The translations under genes and the position numbers were made by a program. Below are positions 11,781 to 26,100 of a DNA stretch of 64,000 nt, piece after piece; positions within the stretch are counted from its first letter, which is position 1; each line of letters begins with the position of its first letter. The DNA lies in the NCBI RefSeq assembly GCF_029227915.1, contig NC_079886.1, forward strand, positions 3,410,001 through 3,474,000, written 5' to 3'. This stretch comes from Hydractinia symbiolongicarpus (Eukaryota; Cnidaria; Hydrozoa; Anthoathecata; Hydractiniidae). The notes beneath the pieces are model-generated. The model worked only from the letters and a program-made list of their open reading frames with translations, was not told where the DNA came from and ran no database searches.

Positions 11781-14425
11781 AAACTGGGCGCTGTGGTAGC
11801 GCTTCATTTAAAAATGTAGATATGTAAGTCATTTTTTTGTGTGGGGCCAAAACTAGCCGTTATCGCACGCTGAAGAAATACAGACAGTTTCAAAAACTAA
11901 ATTTCGTTGACTTTCTATCGGTATCAGTCCGTTTCTGTTACTACGGTTGCGTCACATATTCGTACCAACATGTATTTAGCGATATTTTTCTGATATTACT
12001 AGGTTGCATCGCTTTTAACAGTGAAACGATTGACTGTAGGACTTACTTGAACTGATTTTGGACTTTAACTTTATAAATGTGATAATTAAAACAATTGGAC
12101 TCCATGCAATAACATTCTTCTTAAATGGGAATGATTGACGGAACTCAGCGATTACACTGGGCGCTGTGGTAGCGCTTACTTTTAAAAATGTAGATATGTA
12201 AGTCATTTTTTACTGTAGGGCCAATCCTAGCCGCTCTCGCACGCTGAAGAAATTGAGACAGTTTCAAAAACTACATTTCATTGACTTTCTAACGGTGTCA
12301 GCCCGTTTGAGTTACAACAGTTGGGTCACATTTTCGTACCAACATGTATTTAGCGATATTTTTCTGATATTACTAGGTTGCATCGCTTTTAACAGTGAAA
12401 ACGATTGACTGTGAGACATAATTGAACTGATTTTGGACTGTGACCTTACAAATGTGATGAATGAGACAATTGGAATCCATGAAATAACATTCTTCTTAAA
12501 TTGGCATGATTGACGGAACTCAGCGATTACACTGGGCGCTGTGGTAGCGCTTCATTTTAGATATGTAAGTCATTTTTTACTGTGGGACCAATACTAGCCG
12601 TCATCGCACCCTGAAGAAATTAAGACAGTTTCAAAAACTACATTTCATTGACTTTCTAACGGTGTCAGCCCGTTTGAGTTACAACAGTTGGGTAACATTT
12701 TCATACCAACATGTTTTTAGCGATATTTTTCTGATATTACTAGGTTGTATCGCTTTTAACAGTGAAACGATTGACTGTGGGACTTAATTGAACTGATTTA
12801 GGACTTTAACTTTATAAGTGTGATAATTGAGACAATTGGACTCCATGAAATAACATTCTTCTTAAATTGGCATGATTGCCAGAACTCAGCGGTTATACTG
12901 GGCGCTGTGGTAGCGCTTCATTTAAAAATGTAGATATATAAGTCATTTTTTACTGTAGGACCAATCCTAGCCGTTATGGCACGCTGAAGAAATACAGACA
13001 GTTTCAAAAACTACATTTCATTGACTTTCTAACGGTGTCAGCACGTTTGAGTTACAACAGTTGAGTCACATTTTCGTACCAACATGTATTTAGCGATATT
13101 TTTCTGATATTACTAGGTTGCATCGCTTTTAACAGTGAAACGATTGACTGTAGGACTTACTTGAACTGATTTTGGACTTTAACTTTGTAAATGTGATAAT
13201 TGAAACAACTGGACTCCATGCAATAACATTCTTCTTAAATTGGCATGATTGACGGAACTCAGCGATTACATTGGGCGATGTGGTTGCGCTTACTTTTTAA
13301 AATGTAGATATGTAAGTCATTTTTTACTGTGGGGCCAATCCTAGCCGTTATCGCACGCTGAAGAAATTGTGACAGTTTCAAAAACTACATTTCATTGACT
13401 TTCTAACGGTGTCAGCACGTTTGAGTTACAACAGTTGAGTCACATTTTCGTACCAACATGTATTTAGCGATATTTTTCTGATGTTACTAGGTTGCATCGC
13501 TTTTAACAGTGAAAACGATTGACTGTGGGACTTAATTGAACTGATTTTGGGACTGTGACCTTACAAATGTGATAAATGAGGCTATTGGACTCCATGAAAT
13601 AACATTCTTCTTAAATTGGCATGATTGACGGAACTCAGCGATTACACTGGGCGCTGTGGTAGCGCTTTATTTAAAAATGTAGATATGTAAGTCATTTTGT
13701 ACTGTGGGACCAATACTAGCCGTCATCGCACGCTGAAGAAATTAAGACAGTTTCAAAAACTACATTTCATTGACTTTCTAACGGTGTCAGCCCGTTTGAG
13801 TTACAACAGTTGGGTCACATTTTCGTACCAACATGAATTTAGCGATATTTTTCTGATATTACTAGGTTGTATCGCTTTTAACAGTGAAACGATTGACTGT
13901 GGGACTTAATTGAACTGACTTTGGACTTTAACTTTATAAGTGTGATAATTGAGACAATTGGACTCCATGAAATAACATTCTTCTTAAATTGGCATGAATG
14001 CCGGAACTCAGCGGTTAAACTGGGCGCTGTGGTAGCGCTTCATTTAAAAATGTAGATATATAAGTCGTTTTTTACTGTGGGACCACTCCTAGACGCTATC
14101 GCACGCCGAAGAAGTTGAGACATTTTTGAAAACTACATTTGATTGACTTTCTAACGGTATCAGTCCGTTTCAGTTACAACGCTTGGGTCACATTTTCGTA
14201 CCAACATGTATTTAGCGATATTTTTCTGATATTACTAGGTTGCATCGCTTTTAACAGTGAAACGATTGACTGTGGGATTTACTTGAACTGATTTTGGACT
14301 TTAACTTTATAAATGTGATAATTGAGACAATTGGACTCCATGCAATAACAATCTTCTTAAATTGGCATGATTGACGGAACTCAGCGATTACACTGGGCGC
14401 TGTGGTAGCGCTTCATTTAAAAATG
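11780..14425. repeat. 3-mer and 10-mer spaced satellite segment
   Basis: The word GGACCAATAC occurs at 11,471, 12,585, 13,707, 16,317 and 17,429. The spacings are 1,114, 1,122, 2,610 and 1,112, so three of the four are 3-mer steps. The part from about 12,860 is repeated at +3,722 bp (10 monomers): GGTTATACTG at 12,891 and 16,613; TACTTTTTAA at 13,291 and 17,013; GACCACTCCT at 14,081 and 17,803. Part of this block, near 13.0 kb, does not match its 10-mer partner, suggesting later conversion. Confidence 0.75.
12541..12570. other. 7-bp deletion in one monomer
   Basis: The usual run between TTCATTT and AGATATG, which contains AAAAATGT, is shortened by 7 bp at about 12,556. The neighbouring monomers at the same phase are intact. 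This is a private length variant useful for aligning copies. Confidence 0.75.
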
Positions 14426-16626
14426 TAGATATGTAAGTCATTTTTTACTGTGGGACCAATCCTAGCCGTTATTGCACGCTGAAGAAATTGAGACAGTTTC
14501 AAAAACTACTTTTCATTGACTTTCTAACGGTGTCAGCCCGTTTAAGTGATAACAGTTGGGTCACATTTTTGTACCAACATGTATTTAGCGATATTTTTCT
14601 GATATTACTAGGTTGCATCGCTTTTAACAGTGAAACGAATGACTGTGGGACTTAATTGAACTGATTTTGGACTGCGACCTTACAAATGTGATGAATGAGA
14701 CAATTGGACTCCATGAAATAACATTGTTCTTAAATTGGCATGATTGCCGGAACTCAGCGGTTAAACTGGGCGCTGTGGTAGCGCTTCATTTAAAAATGTA
14801 GATATATAAGTCATTTTTTACTGTGGGACCAATCCTAGCCGCTATCGCACGCCGAAGAAGTTGAGGCATTTTTGAAAACTACATTTCATTGTCTTTCTAA
14901 CGGGTCAGTCCGTTTCAGTTAGAACGCTTGGGTCCCATTTTTGTACCAACATGTATTTAGCCATATTTTTTTGATATTACTAGGTTGCATCGCTTTTAAC
15001 ACTGAAACAATTGACTGTGGGACTTAATTGAACTCATTTTGGACTGTAATCTAACAAATGTGATAATTGAAACAATTGGACTCCATGCAATAACATTCTT
15101 TTTAAATTGGCATGATTGACGGAACTCAGCGATTACACTGGGCGCTGTGGTAGCGCTTCATTTAAAAATGTAGATATCTAAGTCATTTTTTTGTGTGGGG
15201 CCAATCCTAGCCGTTATCGCACGTTGAAGAAATTGTGACTGTTTCAAAAACTACATTTCGTTGACTTTCTAACGGTATCAGTCCGTTTCAGTTACAACGG
15301 TTGCGTCACATATTCGTACCAACATGTATTTAGCGATATTTTTCTGATATTACTAGGTTGCATCGCTTTTAACACTGAAACGATTGACTGTGGGACTTAT
15401 TTGAACTGATTCTGGACTTTAACTTTATAACTATAATAATTGGGACAATTGGACTCCATGCAATAACATTCTTCTTAAATTGGCATGATTGACGGAACTG
15501 AGCGATTACACTGGGCGCTGTGGTAGCGCTTCATTTAAAAATGTAGATATAAAAGTCATTTTTTACTGTAGGAACAATCCTAGCCGTTATCACACGCTGA
15601 AGAAATATAGACAGTTTCAAAAACTGCATTTCGGTGACTTTCTATCGGTATCAGTCTGTTTCTGTTACTACGGTTGCGTCACATATTCGTACCAACATGT
15701 ATTTAGCGATGTTTTTCTGATATTACTAGGTTGCATCGCTTTTAACAGTGAAACGATTGACTGCAGGAATTACTTGAACTGATTTTGGACTTTAACTTTA
15801 TAAATGTGATAATTGAAACAATTGGACTCCATGCAATAACATTATTTTTAAATTGGCATGATTGACGGAACTCAGCGATTACACTGGGCGCTGTGGTAGC
15901 ACTTCATTTAAAAATGTAGATATGTAAGTCATTTTTTTGTGTGGGGCCAATCCTAGCCGTTATCGCACGCTGAAGAAATTGTGACAGTTTCAAAAACTAC
16001 ATTTCATTGACTTTCCAACGGTATCAGTCCGTTTCAGTTACAACGGTTGCGTCACATATTCGTACCAACATGTATTTTGCGATATTTTTCTGTATTACTA
16101 GGTTGCATCGCTTTTAACAGTGAAAACGATTGACTGTGGGACTTAATTGAACTGATTTTGGACTGTGACCTTACAAATGTGATAAATGAGGCAATTCGAC
16201 TCCATGAAATAACATTCTCCTTAAATTGGCATGATTGACGGAACACAGCGATTACACTGGGCGCTGTGGTAGCGCTTTATTTAAAAATGTAGATATGTAA
16301 GTCATTTTTTACTGTGGGACCAATACTAGCGGTCATCGCACGCTGAAGAAATTAAGACAGTTTCAAAAACTACATTTCATTGACTTTCTAACGGTGTCAG
16401 CCCGTTTGAGTTGGTCACATTTTCGTACCAACATGAATTTAGCGATATTTTTCTGATATTACTAGGTTGTATCGCTTTTAACAGTGAAACGATTGACTGT
16501 GGGACTTAATTGAACTGACTTTGGACTTTAACTTTATAAGTGTGATAATTGAGACAATTGGACTCCATGAAATAACATTCTTCTTAAATTGGCATGATTG
16601 CCGGAACTCCGCGGTTATACTGGGCG
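14350..16626. repeat. 13-mer offset segment, copy 2
   Basis: Second copy of the 9.5-11.8 kb segment at +4,847 bp. Its right end passes into sequence that instead matches 12.86-14.4 kb at a 10-monomer offset. The two long duplications therefore overlap and the region is a mosaic of successive events. Near 16,412 the copy has lost 10 bp that copy 1 retains. Confidence 0.8.
16400..16425. other. 10-bp deletion in one monomer
   Basis: At 16,412/16,413 the usual ACAACAGTTG between GAGTT and GGTCAC is missing. A short repeated TTG-like word at the two ends of the missing stretch would fit slippage. The 13-mer and 10-mer partners keep these bases, so the loss came after the duplication. Confidence 0.8.
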
Positions 16627-18147
16627 CTGTGGTAGCGCTTCATTTAAAAATGTAGATATATAAGTCATTTTTTACTGTAGGACCAATCCTAGCCGTTATG
16701 GCACGCTGAAGAAATACAGACAGTTTCAAAAACTACATTTTGTTGACTTTTTATCGGTATCAGTCCGTTTCAGTTACTACGGTTGCGTCACATATTCGTA
16801 CCAACATGTATTTAGCGATATTTTTCTGATATTACTTGGTTGCATCGCTTTTAACAGTGAAACGATTGACTGTAGGACTTACTTGAACTGATTTTGGACT
16901 TTAACTTTGTAAATGTGATAATTGAAACAATTGGACTCCATGCAATAACATTCTTCTTAAATTGGCATGATTGACGGAACTCAGCGATTACACTGGGCGA
17001 TGTGGTAGCGCTTACTTTTTAAAATGTAGATATGTAAGTCATTTTTTACTGTGGGGCCAATCCTAGCCGTTATCGCACGCTGAAGAAATTGAGACAGTTT
17101 CAAAAACTACATTTCATTGACTTTCTAACGGTGTCAGCACGTTTGAGTTACAACAGTTGAGTCACATTTTCGTACCAACATGTATTTAGCGATATTTTTC
17201 TGATATTACTAGGTTGCATCGCTTTTAACAGTGAAAACGATTGACTGTGGGACTTAATTGAACTGATTTTAGGACTGTGACCTTACAAATGTGATAAGTG
17301 AGGCTATTGGACTCCATGAAATAACATTCTTCTTAAATTGGCATGATTGACGGAACTCAGCGATTACACTGGGCGCTGTGGTAGCGCTTTATTTAAAAAT
17401 GTAGATATGTAAGTCATTTTTTACTGTGGGACCAATACTAGCCGTCATCGCACGCTGAAGAAATTAAGACAGTTTCAAAAACTACATTTCATTGACTTTC
17501 TAACGGTGTCAGCCCGTTTGAGTTACAACAGTTGGGTCACATTTTCGTACCAACATGAATTTAGCGATATTTTTCTGATATTACTAGGCTGTATCGCTTT
17601 TAACAGTGAAACGATTGACTGTGGGACTTAATTGAACTGACTTTGGACTTTAACTTTATAAGTGTGATAATTGAGACAATTGGACTCCATGAAATAACAT
17701 TCTTCTTAATTTGGCATGAATGCCGGAACTCAGCGGTTAAACTGGGCGCTGTGGTAGCGCTTCATTTAAAAATGTAGATATATAAGTTGTTTTTTACTGT
17801 GGGACCACTCCTAGACGCTATCGCACGCCGAAGAAGTTGAGACATTTTCGAAAACTACATTTGATTGACTTTCTAACGGTATCAGTCCGTTTCAGTTACA
17901 ACGCTTGGGTCACATTTTCGTACCAACATGTATTTAGCGATATTTTTCTGATATTACTATGTTGCATCGCTTTTAACAGTGAAACGATTGACTGTGGGAT
18001 TTACTTGAACTGATTTTGGACTTTAACTTTATAAATTTGATAATTGAGACAATTGGACTCCATGCAATAACAATCTTCTTAAATTGGCATGATTGACGGA
18101 ACTCAGCGATTACACTGGGCGCTGTGGTAGCGCTTCATTTAAAAATG
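16580..18147. repeat. 10-mer offset segment, copy 2
   Basis: This segment repeats 12.86-14.42 kb at +3,722 bp, with the three markers listed for the upstream partner. A stretch near 16,731-16,790 carries a TTTTATCGG form instead of the partner's sequence. That form resembles the 11.9 kb and 15.65 kb monomers, so the copy is itself patched. Confidence 0.78.
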
Positions 18148-18149
18148 TA

Positions 18150-18890
18150 GATATATAAGTCATTTTTTACTGTGGGACCAAGCCTAGCCGTTATCGCAGG
18201 CTGAAGAAATACAGACAGTTTCAAATACTACATTTCGTTGGCTTTTCTAACAGTACCAGTCCGTTTCTGTTACAACGGTTGCGTCACATATTCGTACCAA
18301 CATGTATTTAGCGATATTTTTCTGATATCACTAGATTGCATCGCTTTTAACAGTGAAAACGATTGACTGTGGGATTTACTTGAACTGATTTTGGACTTTA
18401 ACTTTATAAATGTGATAATTGAGACAATTGGACTCCCTGCAATAACAATCTTCTTAAATTGGCATGATTGACGGAACTCAGTGATTACACTGGGCGCAGT
18501 GGTAGCGCTTTATTTAAAAATGTAGATATATAACTCATTTTTTACTGTGGGGCCAAGCCTAGCCGTTATTGCACGCTGAAGAAATACAGACAGTTTCAAA
18601 TACTACATTTCGTTGACTTTCTAACGGTATCAGTCCGTTTCTGTTACAACAGTTGCGCCACATATTCGTACCAACATGTATTTAGCGATATTTTTCTGAT
18701 ATTACTAGATTGCATCGCTTTTAACAGTGAAACAATTGACTGTGGGACTTAATTGAACTGATTTTGGACTGTGACCTGACATATATGATGAATGAAAAAA
18801 GTGCACTCCATGAAGTAACATTCTTCTTAAATTGGCATGATTCCGGTACTCAGCGATTACACTGGGTGCTGTGGTAGCGCTTCATTTACA
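18150..18890. repeat. Tandem pair of near-identical monomers
   Basis: Two adjacent monomers share TCAAATACTA at 18,221 and 18,596, an ACAGACAG variant before it, and an AATAACAATC form. The spacing of 375 is explained by two single-base insertions (an extra T near 18,244 and an extra A near 18,357). The pair marks the change from the 10-mer mosaic to the irregular block on the right. Confidence 0.7.
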
Positions 18891-19317
18891 AATGCAGATA
18901 AATAAGTCAATTTTAACTCTAGGACCAATCCTAGCTGTTATTACACGCTGAAGAAATAGAGACAGTTTCAAAAACTACATTTCATTTGTTTTCTAACGGT
19001 TTCAGTCCGTTTCAGTTACAACGGTTGCGTCACATATTCGTACCAACATGTATTTAGCGATATTTTTCTGATATTACTAGGTTGCATCGCTTTTAACAGT
19101 GAAACGATTGACTCTGGGATTTACTTGAACTGATTTTGGACTTTAACTTTATAAATGTGATAATATCGCTTTTAACAGTGAAACGATTGAGTGTGGGACT
19201 TAATTGAACTGATTTTGGACTGTGACCTGACAAATGTGATGAATGAGACAATTGGACTCCATGAAATAACATTTTTTTTAAATTGGCATGATTGCCGGTG
19301 CTCAGCGATTACACTCG
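18866..19317. repeat. Over-length monomer (452 bp) with internal partial duplication
   Basis: The anchor GTGCTGTGG at 18,866 is followed by GCGCTGTGG only at 19,318, which is 452 bp instead of 372. The extra bases come from a repeated stretch: ATCGCTTTTAAC starts at 19,086 and again at 19,165. The first copy runs to GTGATAAT and is then interrupted by the second. The second copy is a different subtype (GAGTGTGGG, GTGACCTGAC), so two monomers were joined out of register instead of one stretch being copied. I see no clear microhomology at the join. Confidence 0.85.
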
Positions 19318-20142
19318 GCGCTGTGGTAGCGCTTCACTTAAAAATGTAGATATATAAGTCACTTTTTACTGTGGGACCAATCCTAGCCGTTATCGCACGC
19401 TGAATAAATTGAGACAGTTTCAAAAACTACATTTCATTGACTTTCTAACGGTATCAGTCCGTATCTGTTACAACGGTTGCGTCACATATTCGTACCAACA
19501 TGTATTTAGCGATATTTTTCTGATTTTACTAGGTCGAATCGCTTTTAACAGTGAAACGATTGACTGTGGGACTTAATTGAACTGATTTTGGAATCCGACC
19601 TCTTTAATGTAATAAATGACACATTTGGACTCCTTGAAATAACATTCTTTTTAATTTGACATGATTGTTGGAATTCACCGATTACACTGGACGCTGTGGT
19701 AGCGCTTTATTTAAAAACTTAAATAAATAAGTCATTTGTTACTGTGGGACCAATCCTAGCCGTTATTGCACGCTGAAGAAATTGAGACAGTTTCAAAAAC
19801 TACATTTCATTGACTTTCTAGCGGTATCAGTCTGTTTCTGTTACAACGGTTGCGTCACATATGCGTACCAACATGTGTTTAGCGACGTTTTTCTGATATT
19901 ATTAGGTTGTATCGCATTTAACAGTGAAAAGATTGACTGTAGGACTTAATTGAACTGATTTTGGACTTTAACTTTATAAATGTGATAATTGAGACAATTG
20001 GACTCCAAGAAATAACAATGTTTTGAATTTGACATGATTGCTAGAACTCAGCGATTACACTGGGCGCTGTGGTAGCGCTTCATTTAAAATTGCACATAAA
20101 TAAGTCATTTTTTACTGTAGGACCAATCCTAGCCGTTATCGC

Positions 20143-20165
20143 ACGCTGAAGAGAGTTTCAAAAAC
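20143..20165. other. Diagnostic 8-bp deletion of a monomer lineage (first copy)
   Basis: Most monomers read GAAGAAATTGAGACAGTTTC here; this one reads GAAGAGAGTTTC, 8 bp shorter. The same shortened form recurs at about 33,554, 34,664, 35,774, 36,888, 37,998, 39,008, 39,744, 40,854, 41,965, 43,076, 53,500, 56,104, 57,589, 58,324, 60,546, 61,282 and 62,386, among others. I saw none before 20 kb. It usually goes with CCAAGAAATAACAATG and AAATGCACATAAATAAG in the same monomer. Confidence 0.85.
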
Positions 20166-23100
20166 TACATTTCATTGACATTCTAACAGTATCAGTCCGT
20201 TTCAGTTAAAACAGTTGCGTCACATATTCGTACCAACATGTATTTAGTGATATTTTTCTGATATTACTAGGTTGCATCGCTTTTAACAGTGAAACGATTG
20301 ACTGTGGGACTTACTTGAACTGATTTTGGACTGTGACCTTACAAATGTGATGAATGAAACAATTGGACTCCATGAAATAACATTCTTCTTAAATTGGCAT
20401 GATTGACGGAACTCAGAGGTTACACTGGGCGCTGTGGTAGCGCTTCATTTAAAATTGTAGATATATAAGTCATTTTTTACTGTGGGACCAATCCTAGCCG
20501 TTATCGCAGGCTGAAGAAATTGAGACAGTTTCAAAAACTACATTTCAATGAATTTCTAACGGTATCAGCCCGTTCCTGTTACAACGGTTGCATCATATAT
20601 TCGTTCCAACATGTATTTAGCGATATTTTTCTGATATTACTAGGTTGCATCGCTTTTAACAGTGAAACGATTGACTGTGGGACTTACTTGAACTGATTTG
20701 GGACTTTAACTTTATAAATGTGATAATTGAGACAATTGGACTCCTTGCAATAACAATCTTCTTAAATTGGCATGATTGACGGAACTCAGCGATTAAACTG
20801 GGCACTGTGGTAGCGCTTCATTTAAAAATGTAGATATACAAGTCATTTTTTACAGTGGGACCAATCCTAGCCGTTATCGCACGCTAAAGAAATTGAGACA
20901 GTTTCAAAAACTACATTTCATTGACTTTCTAAAGGTATCAGTCCGTTTCTGTAACAACGGTTGCGTCACATATTCGTACCAACATGTATTTAGCGACATA
21001 TTTCTGATATTACTAGGTTGCATCGCTTTTAACAGTGAAACGATTGAGTATGGGAGTTAATTGAACTGATTTTGGACTGTGACCTGACAAATTTGATGAA
21101 TGAGACAATTGGACTCCTTGCAATAACAACATTCTCAAATTGGCATGATTGACGGAACTCAGCGATTAAACTGGGCACTGTGGTAGCGCTTTATTTAAAA
21201 ATGTAGATATATAAGTCATTTTTTTCTGTGGGACCAATCCTAGCCGTTATTGCACGCTAAAGAAATTGAGACAGTTTCAAAAACTACATTTCATTGACTT
21301 TCTAACGGTATCAGTCCGTATCTGTTACAACGGTTGCGTCACATATTCGTACCAACATGTATTTAGCGATATTTTTCTGATTTTACTAGGTCGAATCGCT
21401 TTTAACAGTGAAACGATTGACTGTGGGACTTAATTGAACTGATTTTGGAATCTGACCTCTTAAATGTAATAAATGACACATTTGGACTCCTTGAAATAAC
21501 ATTCTTTTTAATTTGACATGATTGTTGGAATTCACCGATTACACTGGACGCTGTGGTAGCACTTTATTTAAAAACTTAAATAAATAAGTCATTTCTTACT
21601 GTGGGACCAATCCTAGCCGTTATCGCACGCTGAAGAAATTGAGACAGTTTCAAAAACTTCATTTCATTGACTTTCTAACGGTATCAGTCCGTTTCTGTTA
21701 CAACGGTTGCGTCACATATTCGTACCAACATGTGTTTAGCGATATTTTTCTGATATTACTAGGTTGTATCGCTTTTAACAGTGAAACGATTGACTGTGGG
21801 ACTTACTTGAACTGATTTGGGACTTTAACTTTATAAATGTGATAATTGAGACAATTGGACTCCATGCAATAACATTCTTCTTAAATTGGCATGATTGACG
21901 GAACTCAGCGATTAAACTGGGCACTGTGGTAGCGCTTCATTTAAAAATGTAGATATATAAGTCATTTTTTACTGTGGGACCAATCCTAGCCGTTATCGCA
22001 CGCTAAAGAAAGTGAGACAGTTTCAAAAACTACATTTCATTGACTTTCTAAAGGTATCAGTCCGTTTCTGTAACAACGGTTGCGTCACATATTCGTACCA
22101 ACATGTATTTAGCGATATTTTTCTGATATTACTAGGTTGCATCGCATTTAACAGTGAAACGATTGAGTATGGGACTTAATTGAACTGATTTTAGACTGTG
22201 ACCTGACAAATGTGATGAATGAGACAATTGGACTCCATGAAATAACATTCTTTTTAAATTGGCATGATTGTTGGAATTCACCGATTACACTGGACGCTGT
22301 GGTAGCGCTTTATTTAAAAACTTAAATAAATAAGTCATTTCTTACTGTGGGACCAATCCTAGCCGTTATCGCACGCTGAAGAAATTGAGACAGTTTCAAA
22401 AACTACATTTCATTGACTTTCTAGCGGTATCAGTCCGTTTCTGTTACAACGGTTGCGTCACATATGCGTACCAACATGTGTTTAGCGATATTTTTCTGAT
22501 ATTACCAGGTTGTATCGCTTTTAACAGTGAAACAAATGACTGTGGGATTACTTGAACTGATTTTGGACTTTAACTTTATAAATGTGATAATTGAGACATT
22601 TGGACTCCATGCAATAAAAGTCTTCTTAAATTGGCATGATTGACGGAACTCAGCGATTACACTGGGCGCTGTGGTAGCGCTTCATTTAAAAATGTAGATA
22701 TATAAGTCATTTTTTACTGTGGGACAAATCTTAGCCGTTATCGCACGCTGAAGAAATTGAGACAGTTTCAAAAACTACATTTCATTGACTTTCAAACGGT
22801 ATCAGTCCGTTTCTGTTACAACGGTTGCGTCACATATTCGTACCAACATGTATTTAGCGATATTTTTCTGATTTTACTAGGTCGAATCGCTTTTAACAGT
22901 GAAACAATTGACTGTGGGACTTAATTGAACTGATTTTGAAATCTGACCTCATAAATGTAATAAATGACACATTTGGATTCCTTGAAATAACATTCCTTTT
23001 AATTTGACATGATTGTTGGAATTCACCGATTACACTGGACGCTATGGTAGCACTTTATTTAAAAACTTAAATAAATAAGTCATTTCTTACTGTGGGACCA

Positions 23101-26100
23101 ATCCTAGCTGTTATCGCACGCTGAAGAAATTAAGACAGTTTCAAAAACTTCATTTCATTGACTTTCTAACGGTATCAGTCCGTTTCTGTTACAACGGTTG
23201 CGTCACATATTCGTACCAACATGTGTTTAGCGATATTTTTCTGATATTACTAGGTTGTATCGCTTTTAACAGTGAAACGATTGACTGTGGGACTTACTTG
23301 AACTGATTTTGGATTTTAACTTTATAAATGTGATAATTGAGACAATTGGACTCCATGCAATAACATTCTTCTTAAATTGGCATGATTGACGGAACTCATC
23401 GATTAAACTGGGCACTGGGGTAGCGCTTCATTTAAAAATGTAGATATATAAGTCACTTTTTACTGTGGGACCAATCCTAGCCGCTATCGCACGCTAAAGA
23501 AATTGAGACAGTTTCAAAAACTACATTTCATTGACTTTATAAAGGTATCAGTCCGTTTCTGTAACAACGGTTGCGTCACATATTCGTACCAACATGTATT
23601 TAGCAATATTGTTCTGATATTACTAGGTTGCATCGCTTTTAACAGTGAAACGATTGAGTATGGGACTTAATTGAACTGATTTTGGACTGTGACCTGACAA
23701 ATGTGATGAATGAGACAATTGGACTCCATGAAATAACATTTTTCTTAAATTGGCATGATTGCCGGTGCTCAGCGATTACACTCGGCGCTGTGGTAGCGCT
23801 TCACTTAAAAATGTAGATATATAATGCACTTTTTACTGTGGGACCAATCCTAGCCGTTATCGCACGCTGAATAAATTGAGACAGTTTCAAAAACTACATT
23901 TCATTGACTTTCTAACTGTATCAGTCCGTATCTGTTACAACGGTTGCGTCACATTGTCGTACCAACATGTGTTTAGCGATATTTTTCTGATATTACCAGG
24001 TTGTATCGCTTTTAACAGTGAAACAAATGACTGTGGGATTACTTGAGCTGATTTTGGACTTTAACTTTATAAATGTGATAATTGAGACAATTGGACTCCA
24101 TGCAATAACATTCTTCTTAAATTGGCATGATTGACGGAACTCAGCGATTACACTGGGCGCTGTGGTATCGCTTCATTTAATAATGTAGATAAATAAGTCA
24201 CTTTTTACTGTGGGTCCAATCCTAGCCGTTATCGCACGCTGAAGAAATTGAGACAGTTTCAAAAACTACATTTCATTGACTTTCTAACGGTATCAGTCCG
24301 TTTCTTTTACAACGGTTGCGTCACATATTCGTACCAACATGTATTTAGCGATATTTTTCTGATTTTACTAGGTCGAATCGCTTTTAACAGTGAAACGATT
24401 GACTGTGGGACTTAATTGAACTGATTTTGAAATCTGACCTCATAAATGTAATAAATGACACATTTGGACTCCTTGAAATAACATTCTTTTTAATTTGACA
24501 TGATTCTTGGAATTCACCGATTACACTGGACGCTGTGGTAGCACTTTATTTAAAAACTTAAATAAATAAGTCATTTCTTACTGTGGGACCAATCCTAGCC
24601 GTTATCGCACGCTGAAGAAATTGAGACAGTTTCAAAAACTTCATTTCATTGACTTTCTAACGGTATCAGTCCGTTTCTGTTACAACGGTTGCGTCACATA
24701 TTCGTACCAACATGTGTTTAGCGATATTTTTCTGATATTACTAGGTTGTATCGCTTTTAACAGTGAAACGATTGACTGTGGGACTTACTTGAACTGATTT
24801 GGGACTTTAACTTTATAAATGTGATAATTGAGACAATTGGACTCCATGCAATAACATTCTTCTTAAATTGGCATGATTGACGGAACTCATCGATTAAACT
24901 GGGCACTGGGGTAGCGCTTCATTTAAAAATGTAGATATATAAGTCAGTTTTTACTATGGGACCAATCCTAGCCGTTATCGCACGCTGAAGAAGTTGAGAC
25001 AGTTTCAAAAACTACATTTCATTGACTTTCAAACGGTATCAGTCCGTTTCTGTTACAACGGTTGCGTCACATATTCGTACCAACATGCATTTAGCGATAT
25101 TTTCTGATTTACTAGGTCGAATCGCTTTTAACAGTGAAACGATTGACTGTGGGACTTAATTGAACTGATTTTGGAATCTGACCTTATAAATGTAATAAAT
25201 GACACATTTGGCCTCCTTGAAATAACATTCTTTTTAATTTGGCATGAATGTTGGATTTCACCGATTACACTGGACGCTGTGGTAGCGCTTTATTTAAAAA
25301 CTTAACTGAATAAGTGATTTCTTACTGTGGGACCAATCCTAGCCGTTATCTCACGCTGAAGGAATTGAGACAGTTTCAAAAACTACATTTCATTGACTTT
25401 CTAACGGTATCAGTCCGTTTCTGTTACAACGGTTGCGTCACATATTCGTACCAACATGTGTTTAGCGATATTTTTCTGATATTACTAGGTTGTATCGCTT
25501 TTAACAGTGAAACGATTGACTGTGGGACTTACTAGAACTGATTTTGGACTTTAACTTTATAAATGTGATAATTGAGACAATTGGACTCCATGCAATAACA
25601 TTCTTCTTAAATTGGCTTGATTGACGGAACTCAGCGATTACACTGGGCGCTGTGGTAGCGCTTCATTTAAAAATGTAGGTATATAAGTCATTTTTTACTG
25701 TGGGACAAATCTTAGCCGTTATCGCACGCTGAAGAAATTGAGACAGTTTCAAAAACTACATTTCATTGACTTTCAAACGGTATCAGTCCGTTTCTGTTAC
25801 AACGGTTGCGTCACATATTCGTACCAACATGTATTTAGCGATATTTTTCTGATTTTACTAGGTCGAATCGCTTTTAACAGTGAAACAATTGACTGTGGGA
25901 CTTAATTGAACTGATTTTGAAATCTGACCTCATAAATGTAATAAATGACACATTTGGACTCCTTGAAATAACATTCCTTTTAATTTGACATGATTGTTGG
26001 AATTCACCGATTACACTGGACACTGTGGTAGCACTTTATTTAAAAACTTAAATAAATAAGTCATTTCTTACTGTGGGACCAATCCTAGCTGTTATCGCAC

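Noticed and set aside
24371-24384. RNA polymerase III B-box-like GGTCGAATCGC in class-E monomers, suggesting a tRNA-derived origin.
   Set aside because: One base differs from the core, no convincing A box lies upstream, and other monomers show GGTTGCATCGC at the same place, so it is a variant of satellite sequence.
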